From contig DASPFV010000064.1 in NCBI GenBank assembly GCA_035620975.1, positions 1 through 54,463 of the forward strand: a stretch of 54,463 nt of DNA. The letters run 5' to 3'. Of the stretch, positions 41,739 through 51,056 are shown piece by piece (within the stretch, counting starts at the first letter, position 1; each line of letters begins with the position of its first letter). Position numbers and translations under genes: made by a program. The notes beneath the pieces are model-generated. The model was not told the DNA's origin, did not search any database, and was given only the letters and a program-made list of their open reading frames with translations. The DNA comes from DASPFV01 sp035620975 (GTDB lineage Bacteria > Acidobacteriota > Vicinamibacteria > Vicinamibacterales > 2-12-FULL-66-21).

Positions 41739-42759
41739 CCGGGGTGGCCGCGCCCGCCGGTGCGCCCAGTCGCCGGGCCACGGCCTGGATCACCTGCTCG
41801 CCGTGGAACCGACCGTTCTCGATGAAAATCTTCCCGCTCTGCACGCCGGCCACGACCGCCCCCGCGACATACAGCCCCGGGACGCTGGTTTCGAACGTCG
41901 TGCCGTCGAAGACCGGACCGCAGGTGTCGGGATCGATGCGGACGCCGGCAGCCCGCAGCAGCTGGCTGTCGGAGCGATAGCCGGTCAGGAGGAAGACCGC
42001 GTCGGCCGGAAGCTCGCTCACGACCTGCGCGCGTTCGACGACCACGGTCGTCGGGCGGATTTCGAGGACCCGCGTCTCGAGCCGTCCTTCGATCGTGCCC
42101 TCGCGCAGACGGTTCTCGATATCCGGCTTCACCCAGTACTTGATCGAGTCGGACAGCGCCGCACCGCGATGCACGAGCGTCACTCTGGCTCCCGCCCGAT
42201 AGAGGTCGAGCGCCGCCTCGGCGGCGGAGTTCTTGCCTCCGACGACGACGACCCGCTTCCTGAAGAACGGGTGCGGCTGCGTGTAGTAGTGCGAGACGTG
42301 CGGCAGGTCCTCGCCCGGAATGTCCAGCAGGTTGGGCACGTCGTACGCCCCGGTCGCGATCACGACGGTACGCCCTCGAACGGAACGGCGGACGCCGCGC
42401 GCCGAATGCGTGTCGACCACGAACGAGCCGGCGGAGTCCGGCACGCCGTCCTCCCGGGTCACGGCGACGACAGCCTCGTCGAACACGATCTCGAGCGCAA
42501 GGGCATCGGTGACGCGGCGGTAGTACCGCAGGGCCTCGAGCCGGGTCGGCTTCTCGTAGGGGCTCACGAACGGCAGCCCGCCGATCTCCATCAGCTCGGG
42601 CGTCGTGAAAAAAATCATCTCGGTCGGATAGTGCAGCAGGGAATTGACGAGGGCACCTTTCTCGACGACGAGGTAGGAGAGGCCGCGGCGGCTCGCCGCA
42701 ATGGCGGTCGCGAGCCCCGCCGGACCCGCGCCTATCACGATCACGTCACGTACGGTCAT
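41731..42759 (-). CDS. ypdA: YpdA-family putative bacillithiol disulfide reductase
   Basis: 342 aa. FAD-binding VIGAGPAGLATAIAASRRGL at the N terminus, NAD(P)-binding VVVVGGKNSAAEAALDLYR in the middle, and the FAD C-terminal part GLYVAGAVVAGVQSGKIFIE with QSGKIFIENGRFHG typical of YpdA. There is no CxxC redox pair, as expected for this family. It reduces bacillithiol disulfide with NADPH in bacteria that make that thiol. TATGAT ends 6 nt before ATG 42759, a leaderless arrangement. No bsh genes are in the window. Confidence 0.88.
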   Translation of the reverse strand: MTVRDVIVIGAGPAGLATAIAASRRGLSYLVVEKGALVNSLLHYPTEMIFFTTPELMEIGGLPFVSPYEKPTRLEALRYYRRVTDALALEIVFDEAVVAVTREDGVPDSAGSFVVDTHSARGVRRSVRGRTVVIATGAYDVPNLLDIPGEDLPHVSHYYTQPHPFFRKRVVVVGGKNSAAEAALDLYRAGARVTLVHRGAALSDSIKYWVKPDIENRLREGTIEGRLETRVLEIRPTTVVVERAQVVSELPADAVFLLTGYRSDSQLLRAAGVRIDPDTCGPVFDGTTFETSVPGLYVAGAVVAGVQSGKIFIENGRFHGEQVIQAVARRLGAPAGAATPVS

Positions 42760-42765
42760 CCGGCG

Positions 42766-42771
42766 ATCATA
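42766..42771 (-). promoter_or_regulatory. -10 element TATGAT, leaderless promoter
   Basis: TATGAT on the minus strand is 6 nt from ATG 42759. No clear -35. Confidence 0.5.
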
Positions 42772-42875
42772 GCGCGAACGCGGACCAGGCCGGGCACGTG
42801 CGGACGTCCGGCCGGGGCGATCGCCGCGGGACGCCGGCTGAAAAGCTGGCCTCGCCGCACCAGCACAGCAGCCGA

Positions 42876-43520
42876 TCAGCGCCTGCCGGCGGCCGGCCGA
42901 TACTCGACCTCCACGTTGCTGATGATCGCGACGGGCCGACCGGGCGTAGCGATCTCGCGCCCGGCCGAGGTCGTCGCGTCGAGCAGCTCACCGAGCACGC
43001 TGACCTGCTCGACGCCGGCGGGAATGGTCGCGACAACCTGCTCGCGTCCGAGCGGCGCGACAGCCTTGGTGCCGCCGGGGCCGGCCCCGCCCGTGATGCG
43101 ATCGTAGAGATCGCCCGCCGTACGGAACTCGGTCTGCACGGCGCCGCGGCCGAGGAGATCGCCGGCCATCGTCAGGATCCCCACGACGGCCGTGTGCTTC
43201 GCAAAACCCCGGCCCGCCTTGACCTCTTCCTCCGAGTAGGTGTGACGGTTGTGCAGATCGAAGCGCAGAGTGGCCGGTCCGGTGTGCGGCGGAATCGCGA
43301 CGAGCACACCCTCCGCGGGATCGCGGCCGGCCAGGACGAAGCAGAAGAGCTCGCGGGTCTTCAGCCCGGTACCGAGCTGCTCGGGACAGGTGACCTGCGC
43401 GGGTACGGTCTTCGGTGCCGCCGGCGCGGCAGGGCGAGCCGGTGCCCGGCGCTGCGCGTCGAGCCCTGCCGCCGCGAGGCACACGAGGAGGGCCAGCGGC
43501 ACCACGATCTTCTGCGGCAT
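42876..43520 (-). CDS. Secreted protein of unknown function
   Basis: 214 aa. N-terminal signal peptide (VVPLALLVCLAAAGLDAQ) and a Pro/Ala-rich tether, then a soluble domain with two Cys (VTCPEQLG and ELFCFVLAG, perhaps a disulfide) and an even distribution of beta-type segments (GPATLRFDLHNRHTYSEEEV, VVATIPAGVEQVSVLGELLD). The family is not recognised. TATACT ends 6 nt before ATG 43520, a strong sign for this start. It is on the same strand as, and 26 bp downstream of, the first Ig-rich secreted protein gene, but has its own promoter. Confidence 0.7.
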   Translation of the reverse strand: MPQKIVVPLALLVCLAAAGLDAQRRAPARPAAPAAPKTVPAQVTCPEQLGTGLKTRELFCFVLAGRDPAEGVLVAIPPHTGPATLRFDLHNRHTYSEEEVKAGRGFAKHTAVVGILTMAGDLLGRGAVQTEFRTAGDLYDRITGGAGPGGTKAVAPLGREQVVATIPAGVEQVSVLGELLDATTSAGREIATPGRPVAIISNVEVEYRPAAGRR

Positions 43521-43526
43521 GGCCGC

Positions 43527-43532
43527 AGTATA
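43527..43532 (-). promoter_or_regulatory. -10 element TATACT, leaderless promoter
   Basis: TATACT on the minus strand is 6 nt from ATG 43520. No clear -35. Confidence 0.5.
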
Positions 43533-43546
43533 GCAAGCTGGTGTGC

Positions 43547-45607
43547 CTACTTCGTGAAGCTGGGCGATGGCGCGCTCGCCGCAGCTCCCCCGGACCCGAT
43601 GGCCGTGACGACGGCGTAGTACGAGCCCGACGGCAGCGGGTCGACCAGCGCCGAGATGTCCACCGCGATCTCGCTGTTCACCACCGCCGGCTTCCCCAGG
43701 TCCCGCGACGCCACCGGCGTCGCCGTCACCGCGTCGGTCGACCGCCGGAGCGCCACGCTGTACGAGGTCACGCTCGTCGCGTGATCCGCCGACGGCGTGA
43801 ACGCAAGGGTCGTCCCCCTCACGACGCCTCCCACGGTGATCGTCACGCTCGCCGAGGTCCGGCTCGCCCCCCGATCGTCGCGCGCGATCGCCGTCAGGCT
43901 GTAGGTCCCCGCCGCCACGTTGCTCCAGGACCCCGTATACGGCGCGGTCGTATCCGACCCGATCAGCTGCGTCCCCGTATAGAAATCGACCCCCGCGACC
44001 GTCCCGTCCGGGTCGCTCGCCGACGCCGCCAGCGTGATGCTCGCCGGCGCCGTGAACGTCGCCCCGTTCGCCGGGCTCGTCAGCGATACGCTCGGCAGCT
44101 GGTTCGAGGTCGCGCTCACGGTTATGGAGACCCCCGCCGACGCGCGGGTCGCCCCATCGTCGTCCCTGGCCCGGGCGGTGAGCGTGTAGGTGCCCGCCGG
44201 CACGCTGCTCCACGTCACCCCGTAGGGCGCCGTCGTGTCCGATCCGATCAGCGTTGTCCCCTGGTAGAAGTCCACCCGGCTGACCGTCCCGTCCGCGTCG
44301 CTCGCCGACGCCGCCACCGTGATCGTCGCCGGCGCGGTGAACTTCGCCCCGCTCGCCGGGCTCGTGACGGCCACGCTCGGCGCCTGGTTCCCGCTCGTCA
44401 CCGTGACGCTGACCGCGGCCGACCTTCGCGTCTCCCCCGCGTTGTCCCGGGCCACGGCCGTCAGGGTGTAGCTGCCCGCCGCCACGTTGCTCCACGAGGC
44501 CGTATACGGGGCCGTCCGGTCCGACCCGATCAGCGTCGTCCCCTGGTAGAAGTCCACCCGCCTGACCGTCCCGTCCGCGTCGCTCGCCGACGCCGCCACC
44601 GAGATCGTCGCCGGCGCCGTGAACGTCGCCCCGCTCGCCGGGCTCGTGATCGCCACGCTCGGCAGCCCGTTCGTGCTCCCGCTCACCGAGATCGCCACCG
44701 GCGCCGAGGTCCCCGTCGCGCCGCCATTGTCGGTCGCGACCGCCGTCAGGATGTGGTCGCCCGCCGGCGGGCTGCTCCAGACCGCGCTGAACGGGCTCGT
44801 GTCGTCGGTCCCGATCAACGTGCTGCCGGAATAGAACGCCACCCGGCTCACGGTCCCGTCCGAGTCGCTGGCGGCCGCCGTAATCGTGATGGACGAGGGA
44901 TCTGTGAAGCTGGTGCCCGACGCCGGGCTCGAGATGGAGACCGTGGGCGGCTGGTTGTCGCCGCTGAGCGGGCTCACCGCGACATTCGAGAACGTCGCCC
45001 GCGCCGTCTTCGAGACGCTGCGGCTGGTCACGGCCAGCCCCACGTACATCGTCGATCCCATCGCGATGGTCTCGCTGCCGAGCAGCGTCCACGCGCTGCC
45101 GTCGCGGGACAGGTACGCCGACAGCAGGTCACCTTCCCGGACCAGCCGGACCCAGCCTGGCACTCCGTTGTTCTGGGAGGGACCGTCGGAGTCCGTGGAG
45201 GCGCCTTCCGTCATGCGGCGCACGAAGACCCAGCCCTTCCGGTTCGTGGCGCCGACGAAGGCATGCTGCGCGTTCGCGGCGAGCGAACCCCGCACCATCA
45301 CGCCGGCCTTGGCCAGCGCCTCGGATGCCTTCAGCGAGGCGACGCGCGCGACGATCTCGAAATCACCCTGCATCGGCCGGTAGACGAAGTAGAACTGATC
45401 CGAGCTCCCGCCGATGTCCGAACCGGACCCGGACACCGTGAATGTGTCGGAGGCTGCGGTGGCACTGCCGGACAGGACAGGGGATCCGACGTCGGCGCCG
45501 ATCCACGGAGCGGGCAGCGATTGGGCGTGGGCGCTGGACGTGCCCGTGGCCAGGCAGACGACAACCAGCCACGACAGAGCTCCGCCCTGCGAAAGGAATC
45601 CCCTCAC
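43547..45607 (-). CDS. Large secreted protein: concanavalin-like module plus four Ig-like repeats (paralog A)
   Basis: 686 aa, GTG start with GAGGTG upstream. Signal peptide about 1-28 (CLATGTSSAHAQ). Residues about 30-210 resemble DUF1349/concanavalin-like beta-sandwich modules (PAPWIGADVGSP, GWVRLVREGDLLSAYLSRDG). Four bacterial Ig-like repeats follow, each near 95 residues, marked by VSITSPASG-type starts and AASASDADGTV. A C-terminal domain (FTPSADHATSVTSYSVALRR) ends the chain. No LPxTG, lipobox or PEP-CTERM signal is seen. A secreted or surface carbohydrate-binding or adhesive role is likely. Closely related to 48996-51056. Confidence 0.85.
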   Translation of the reverse strand: MRGFLSQGGALSWLVVVCLATGTSSAHAQSLPAPWIGADVGSPVLSGSATAASDTFTVSGSGSDIGGSSDQFYFVYRPMQGDFEIVARVASLKASEALAKAGVMVRGSLAANAQHAFVGATNRKGWVFVRRMTEGASTDSDGPSQNNGVPGWVRLVREGDLLSAYLSRDGSAWTLLGSETIAMGSTMYVGLAVTSRSVSKTARATFSNVAVSPLSGDNQPPTVSISSPASGTSFTDPSSITITAAASDSDGTVSRVAFYSGSTLIGTDDTSPFSAVWSSPPAGDHILTAVATDNGGATGTSAPVAISVSGSTNGLPSVAITSPASGATFTAPATISVAASASDADGTVRRVDFYQGTTLIGSDRTAPYTASWSNVAAGSYTLTAVARDNAGETRRSAAVSVTVTSGNQAPSVAVTSPASGAKFTAPATITVAASASDADGTVSRVDFYQGTTLIGSDTTAPYGVTWSSVPAGTYTLTARARDDDGATRASAGVSITVSATSNQLPSVSLTSPANGATFTAPASITLAASASDPDGTVAGVDFYTGTQLIGSDTTAPYTGSWSNVAAGTYSLTAIARDDRGASRTSASVTITVGGVVRGTTLAFTPSADHATSVTSYSVALRRSTDAVTATPVASRDLGKPAVVNSEIAVDISALVDPLPSGSYYAVVTAIGSGGAAASAPSPSFTK

Positions 45608-45972
45608 TCGTCACCTCTGAGCTATCTCGTTTGGAATAGCGGCCCGGACGCCCACACCCGTGCTGGTCGAAACAGACGTGGAGCCGATCCGGACGCTCGC
45701 AGGTGAACGGATGAGACGCAATAGTGCTGCCAGATGAACTTCTGAGCAGATTGCGCGGACAATTGCGCGCGTGTCAGTGCGCGAGCCGCCGTGAAAATGC
45801 TCGGGAGGAGCATGGAGCGGGTCAGAAATACACGAAGCACGCCGGCACGCCGGAAAGAATTGCCTTCCGCGATCACACGCTTCGAAACCAACGCGCCGTC
45901 AAGGGTCAGCGGGCGGGGCCGCGGTGAACGCTGCCCCGCCGCATCATCGATCGCCCGGTCGCGGTCTTAAGA
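45608..45972 (-). other. Leader region of paralog A
   Basis: 365 bp without a gene. 45661-45705 holds an element also found before the two other paralogs (minus strand: CACCTGCGAG ... CGACCAGCA). A hairpin near 45912-45940 belongs to the next gene's 3' end. Nothing else is recognised. Confidence 0.5.
45912..45940 (-). terminator. GC hairpin after paralog B
   Basis: GGCGGGGC (45912-45919) and GCCCCGCC (45933-45940) form an 8-bp stem with a 13-nt loop, 33 bp past the stop of the gene on the minus strand. No T-run is seen. Confidence 0.4.
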
Positions 45973-48603
45973 TCACTTCGTGAAGGACGCTGAGGGCGTG
46001 CTCGAGGCCGACCCGCCCGAGCCAATCGCCGTGACCACCGCGTAATACGCCCCCGACGGGAGTGGGTTCACCAGCGTGGAGATGTCCACGCGGATCTCGT
46101 TGTTCACGACCGACGGTTTGCCGAGGTCGCGTGTGGCCACCGGGGTCGCCGTCACGGAGTCCGTCGCGCGCCGGAGCGCCACGCTGTACGAGGTCACCTT
46201 GGTCGCGTGGTCTGCCGAAGGCGTGAACGCCAGCGTCGTCGCCGGGACGGTCGAGGAACCCACACTGATCAGAACGGCCGCTGATCTGGCCGTTGCGCCG
46301 CCGTTGTCGGTCGCGACCGCTGTGAGCGAATAGCTGCCGGCGGGCACGCTGCTCCAGGTCACGCTGAAGGGGCTGCTCGTGTCGGACCCGATCAGCGTGC
46401 TGCCCTGGTAGAAATCGACCCGGCTCACGGTGCCGTCCGAATCGGAGGCCGCTGCCGCGATCGTGATTGACGCCGGCGCAGAGTAGATCGTGCCATTGAC
46501 GGGGCTCGATATCGACACGGTCGGCGCCTGGTTCCCGCCGCTGGGCTGCCGGACGGTCACGTTCGAATAGGTCGACGTCGCGGTCGTGCCGGTGTTGTGA
46601 CTGGTGACCGCCAGCCCCACGTAGACCGTGGTGGGCATCACGATCGTGTCGCTGCCCATGAGGGTCCAGGAACTGCCGTCCGACGAGTAATAGCCCGAGA
46701 AGAGATTGCCCTGGCGCACGAGCCGGAGCCATCCTGGCGCGGCGCCCGGCAGCCGGGGCTTGTTCGAGTAGGTAATGTCGCCGGACGTGATCCGGCGGGT
46801 GTACATCCAGCCCTCGGACCTCGTCGCGGCAACCAGGACGTTCTGCGACGACCCGGTGAGGGCGGCCCGGATCATGAGGCCCGCTTTCGACCAGCCGTCC
46901 GGGGCGCTGAACGAGGCGACCCGCGCGACGATCTCCGCGTCCCCCTGGAAGGGCTGGTACACGTAATGGAACTGGTCCGACGTCCCCCAGATGTCGGCTC
47001 CCGCTCCGGTGACGGAGAAGACACCGTTCGAGACGCTGGCCCTTCCGGCCAGGGCGGGCGATCCGACGTCACGATTCGTCCAGGGAGCCGGCAAAGCCGT
47101 ACTGGTGCTCGTGCTCGTGCCGACCGTGATCGCGACGGCTGCCGACGTCGCAGTGGCGCCGCCGTTGTCCGTGGCGACGGCTGTCAGAGAATAGCTGCCG
47201 GCCGGCACGCTGCTCCAGGTCACGCTGAAGGGACTGCCGGTGTCGGACCCGATCAGCGTGCTGCCCCGGTAGAAATCGACGCGGCTCACCGTGCCGTCCG
47301 AGTCCGATGCCGCCGCGGCGATCGTAATGGAGGCCGGTGCGGTGTAGGTGGCGCCGCTGGCCGGGCTCGAGATGGACACCGTCGGGGCCTGGTTCCCTCC
47401 GCCGCTCGGCTGCCTGATTGTCACGTTCGAGTAAGTGGCCGTGGCGGTCGAGCCGGTGTTGTGGCTCGTCACGGCAAGGCCCACGTAGACCGTGGTGGGC
47501 ATCGCGATCGTCTCGCTGCCCAGGAGCAGCCACGAACTGCCGTCCGACGAGTAGTAGCCCGAGAACAGGCTGCCCTCGCGGACGAGCCGGATCCACCCGG
47601 GAACGGTTCCCGGCTGTCGTGGCTTGTTGGAAATTGTCTCGGCACCCGCCGAGAGGCGGCGCGTGAACATCCATCCCTCGGACTGCGTGGCCGCAATGAG
47701 GACGTTCTGGGACGAACCGGTGAGGGCGGCCCGGATCATGAGCCCGGCCTTCGACCACCCGTCCGGCGCGCTGAACGAGGCCACGCGCGCCACGATTTCC
47801 GCGTCGCCCTGAATCGGCTGGTACACGTAATGGAACTGGTCCGATGTCCCCCAGATGTCGGCGCCGGCGCCGGTGACCGAGAAGACACCGTTCGACACGC
47901 CGGCCTTTCCGGCGAGGGCGGGTGACCCGACGTCGCGGTTTGTCCAGGGAGCCGGCAGGGTGCCCGCGCTCGACACGGCGACGTTGGTGAACGTGGCTGT
48001 CGAGGTCGCGGACGGGTTGTGGCTCGTCACGGCCAGCCCCACGTAGACCGTCGAGCCCATGGTGATCGACTGGCTCCCGACCGTTGTCCATGTGCCCCCG
48101 TCCGTCGCGTAGTAAGCCGTGAACTGACTGCCCCGGCGAACCATGCGCACCCAGCCCGGAGCCGAACCGACGGGTCCCGCCGTGTGGCCCGTGCTGCCGC
48201 CGGCCGCGGCCCGGTGCTGGAACCCGTAGTCCCTCGCCGCGGACACCAGCATGAACGCATGCGGTGAACCGGCCGTGAGATCCGCCCGGATCATGACGCC
48301 GGCCTTCGACCAGACGTCCTGCTGCTGCAGGGAGGCCACCCGCGCGATCACGTCGACGTCGCCCTGGAGGGGCTGGTAGACGAAGCGGAACTGGTCCGAC
48401 GTGCCCCAGATGTCCGCGCCGGCGCCGGTCACGGTGTAGGTGCCGGACGCGACGCTCGCAGTGCCGGCAAGGGCCGGAGACCCGATGTCACGGGTCGCCC
48501 AGGGTGCCGGGAGCGTCTGCGCGTCGGCCATCCCCGCGCCTGTCGTCAGACACACAACGATGAGCCAGGGCAGAGCTCCGCCCCGAAAGAGGTTCCTCTC
48601 CAA
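45973..48603 (-). CDS. Large secreted protein: three concanavalin-like modules and two Ig-like repeats (paralog B)
   Basis: 876 aa, TTG start with AGGAG 6 nt upstream. Signal peptide about 1-28 (CLTTGAGMADAQ). Three DUF1349/concanavalin-like modules (about 30-205, 214-395, 510-690), the second and third near-identical in protein and DNA (NRDVGSPALAG, VASFSAPDGWSKAGLMIR, YYSSDGSSW). Two Ig-like repeats (about 405-495 and 695-785) separate and follow them. The C-terminal FTPSADHATKVTSYSVALRR domain is shared with the other paralogs. No anchor is seen. Middle gene of the tandem array. Confidence 0.85.
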   Translation of the reverse strand: MERNLFRGGALPWLIVVCLTTGAGMADAQTLPAPWATRDIGSPALAGTASVASGTYTVTGAGADIWGTSDQFRFVYQPLQGDVDVIARVASLQQQDVWSKAGVMIRADLTAGSPHAFMLVSAARDYGFQHRAAAGGSTGHTAGPVGSAPGWVRMVRRGSQFTAYYATDGGTWTTVGSQSITMGSTVYVGLAVTSHNPSATSTATFTNVAVSSAGTLPAPWTNRDVGSPALAGKAGVSNGVFSVTGAGADIWGTSDQFHYVYQPIQGDAEIVARVASFSAPDGWSKAGLMIRAALTGSSQNVLIAATQSEGWMFTRRLSAGAETISNKPRQPGTVPGWIRLVREGSLFSGYYSSDGSSWLLLGSETIAMPTTVYVGLAVTSHNTGSTATATYSNVTIRQPSGGGNQAPTVSISSPASGATYTAPASITIAAAASDSDGTVSRVDFYRGSTLIGSDTGSPFSVTWSSVPAGSYSLTAVATDNGGATATSAAVAITVGTSTSTSTALPAPWTNRDVGSPALAGRASVSNGVFSVTGAGADIWGTSDQFHYVYQPFQGDAEIVARVASFSAPDGWSKAGLMIRAALTGSSQNVLVAATRSEGWMYTRRITSGDITYSNKPRLPGAAPGWLRLVRQGNLFSGYYSSDGSSWTLMGSDTIVMPTTVYVGLAVTSHNTGTTATSTYSNVTVRQPSGGNQAPTVSISSPVNGTIYSAPASITIAAAASDSDGTVSRVDFYQGSTLIGSDTSSPFSVTWSSVPAGSYSLTAVATDNGGATARSAAVLISVGSSTVPATTLAFTPSADHATKVTSYSVALRRATDSVTATPVATRDLGKPSVVNNEIRVDISTLVNPLPSGAYYAVVTAIGSGGSASSTPSASFTK

Positions 48604-48995
48604 TTTCCTCTCCTGTGCTAGATCGCGTTCGTGCTACGACACGTCACGGAGCACGCCACGTTTGCTGCTGGTCGGAACGCACGTGGACACGCGGGGAACT
48701 GCTCGCAGGGCGCGCCGTTCGGAGGCAAGAGGACTGCCACCCAGTACGCGGCACGAGATGGGTTGAAAAACGGGACGCCGTTCCAGTTGAGGTCAGATAC
48801 TGTCGAGCCACCGCGTGAGATGAAGAGGTCAAGAACTACACGCGACGGCGGATGAGCCGTGCAAGACTGTCTGGCGCCCAATCGTCGAGATAGTCACCCC
48901 GCAGTTACCTGGTCCGTTCCGTGGGACGACTGAGGGCATTGGCCGGCGAAAGGGGTGCGGGCCGGCTGCACCGCAACCGGCCCGACTCAGGTTTC
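48604..48995 (-). other. Leader region of paralog B
   Basis: 392 bp without a gene. 48666-48710 is the conserved leader element, and 48827-48860 a second conserved stretch (GGTCAAGAACTACA then CGGATGAGCCGT on the plus strand) also at 51279-51312. The hairpin at 48958 belongs to paralog C's 3' end. Confidence 0.5.
48958..48984 (-). terminator. GC hairpin after paralog C
   Basis: CGGGCCGG (48958-48965) / CCGGCCCG (48977-48984), 8-bp stem with 11-nt loop, 12 bp past the stop of the minus-strand gene, followed by CCCCTTTC. Confidence 0.45.
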
Positions 48996-51056
48996 TCACT
49001 TCGTGAACGTCGCCGAAGGCGTGCTGGCCGTCGAGCCACCTGGACCGATCGCCGTGACGACCGCGTAGTAGGAGCCCGACGACAGCGGATCGACCAGCGT
49101 CGAGATGTCTACCGCGATCTCGTTGTTCACCACCGGGGGCTTCCCCAGATCGCGCGTCGCCACCGGCGTCGCCGTGACCGCATCGGTCGACCGCCGGAGC
49201 GCCACGCTGTACGAGGTCACGTTCGTCGCGTGATCCGCCGACGGCGTGAACGCCACGGTCGAGATCTTGACTGCCCCTGCCACCGTGATCGTGACGCTCG
49301 CCGAGGTACGGCTCGCCCCCCGATCGTCGCGCGCGATCGCCGTCAGGCTGTAGGTCCCCGCCGCCACGTTGCTCCAGGACCCCGTATACGGCGCGGTCGT
49401 ATCCGACCCGATCAGCTGCGTCCCCGTGTAGAAATCGACTCCCGCGACCGTCCCGTCCGGGTCGCTCGCCGACGCCGCCACCGTGATCGTCGCCGGCGCC
49501 GTGAACGTCGCCCCGTTCGCCGGGCTCGTCAGCGATACGCTCGGCAGCTGGTTGGGAGCGGTGTTGACCGTAATGGACACGCCTGTCGAGGTCCGCGCGG
49601 CGCCCCCGTTGTCGGTTGCCCGCGCAGTGAGGGTGTAGCTGCCCGCCGCCACGTTGCTCCACGATGCCGTATACGGCGCCGTCGTGTCCGACCCGATCAA
49701 CGTCGTCCCCTGGTAGAAGTCCACCCGGCTGACCGTCCCGTCCGCGTCGCTCGCCGACGCCGCCACCGAGATCGTCGCCAGCGCCGTGAACGTCGCGCCA
49801 CTCGCCGGGCTCGTGATTGCCACGCTCGGCGCCTGGTTCCCGCTCGTCACCGTGACGCTCACCGCGGCCGACGTCCGCGTGCCTCCGGCGTTGTCGCGCG
49901 CCACGGCCGTCAGGCTGTAGTTGCCCGTCGCCACGTTGCTCCACGAAGCCGTATACGGGGCCGTCGTGTCCGACCCGATCAGCGTCGTCCCCTGGTAGAA
50001 GTCCACCCGGCTGACCGTCCCGTCCGCGTCGCTCGCCGACGCCGCGATCGCCACCGTCGCCGGCGCCGTGAACGTCGCGCCGCTCGCCGGGCTCGTGATC
50101 GCCACGCTCGGCAGCTGGTTCGTGCTCCCGCTCACCGAGATCGCCACCGGCGCGGAGCTCGCCGTCGCCCCCCCGTTGTCGGTCGCCACCGCCGTCAGGA
50201 CGTGGTCGCCCGCCGGCGGGCTGCTCCACGCCGCGCTGAACGGGCTCGTCTCGTCGGAGCCTATCAACGTGCTGCCGGAATAGAACGCCACCCGGCTCAC
50301 CGTCCCGTCCGCATCGCTGGCGGCCGCCGCAATCGTGATGGACGAAGGGGCGCTGAAGCTGGTGCCCGAAGCCGGGCTCGAGATGGACACCGTGGGCAAC
50401 CGGTTGTCGCCGCTGAGGGGGCTCACCGCGACATTCGAGAACGTCGCCCGCGCCGTCTTCGAGATGCTGCGGCTCGTCACGGCCAGTCCCACGTACATCG
50501 TCGATGGCATCGCGATGGTCTCGCTGCCGAGCAGCGTCCACGCGCTGCCGTCGGTGGACTGGTAGGCGGACAGGAGGCTGCCCTCCCGCACCAGCCGGAT
50601 CCAGCCTGGTGCGGCGCCGCTGGGTCTGGTGCTGTAGGAATCGGTCGCGGCTCCCGCTGCGATGCGCCGCAGGAAGATCCAGCCTTTCCGGTTCGTGGCG
50701 CCGACGAAGGCATTCGGCGCGCTGGCGGCCAGCGACGCGCGCACCATCACGCCGGCCTTCGCCAGCGGGTCGTTCGCCTCCAGTGCGGCAACACGCGCGA
50801 GGATTTCGAAGTCGCCCTGTGCGGTCTGGTATACGAACTGGAACTGGTCGGTAGTCCCTCCGATGTCCGATCCGGACCCCACCACGCTGAAGGTGCCCGA
50901 GGAATGGGTCGCACTGCCAGCAATGGCTGGCGATCCGATGTCGGCGGCCATCCACGGCGCGGGCAGCGACTGGGCCCGGGCAATGCTGGCGCCAGCCGCC
51001 AGGCAGACTACGATCAGCGAAGGCAGAGCTCCGCCCTTCAGGGATGTTCTGTTCAA
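48996..51056 (-). CDS. Large secreted protein: concanavalin-like module plus four Ig-like repeats (paralog C)
   Basis: 686 aa, TTG start with AGGAG 6 nt upstream. Same layout and exactly the same length as paralog A: signal peptide (CLAAGASIARAQ), concanavalin-like module (PAPWMAADIGSP, GWIRLVREGSLLSAYQSTDG), four Ig-like repeats with VSITSPASG and AASASDADGTV, C-terminal FTPSADHATNVTSYSVALRR. The Ig repeats are highly alike in DNA between A and C, indicating recent duplication or gene conversion. No membrane or wall anchor is visible. Last of the array; its leader lies between it and the plus-strand gene at 51338. Confidence 0.86.
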   Translation of the reverse strand: MNRTSLKGGALPSLIVVCLAAGASIARAQSLPAPWMAADIGSPAIAGSATHSSGTFSVVGSGSDIGGTTDQFQFVYQTAQGDFEILARVAALEANDPLAKAGVMVRASLAASAPNAFVGATNRKGWIFLRRIAAGAATDSYSTRPSGAAPGWIRLVREGSLLSAYQSTDGSAWTLLGSETIAMPSTMYVGLAVTSRSISKTARATFSNVAVSPLSGDNRLPTVSISSPASGTSFSAPSSITIAAAASDADGTVSRVAFYSGSTLIGSDETSPFSAAWSSPPAGDHVLTAVATDNGGATASSAPVAISVSGSTNQLPSVAITSPASGATFTAPATVAIAASASDADGTVSRVDFYQGTTLIGSDTTAPYTASWSNVATGNYSLTAVARDNAGGTRTSAAVSVTVTSGNQAPSVAITSPASGATFTALATISVAASASDADGTVSRVDFYQGTTLIGSDTTAPYTASWSNVAAGSYTLTARATDNGGAARTSTGVSITVNTAPNQLPSVSLTSPANGATFTAPATITVAASASDPDGTVAGVDFYTGTQLIGSDTTAPYTGSWSNVAAGTYSLTAIARDDRGASRTSASVTITVAGAVKISTVAFTPSADHATNVTSYSVALRRSTDAVTATPVATRDLGKPPVVNNEIAVDISTLVDPLSSGSYYAVVTAIGPGGSTASTPSATFTK

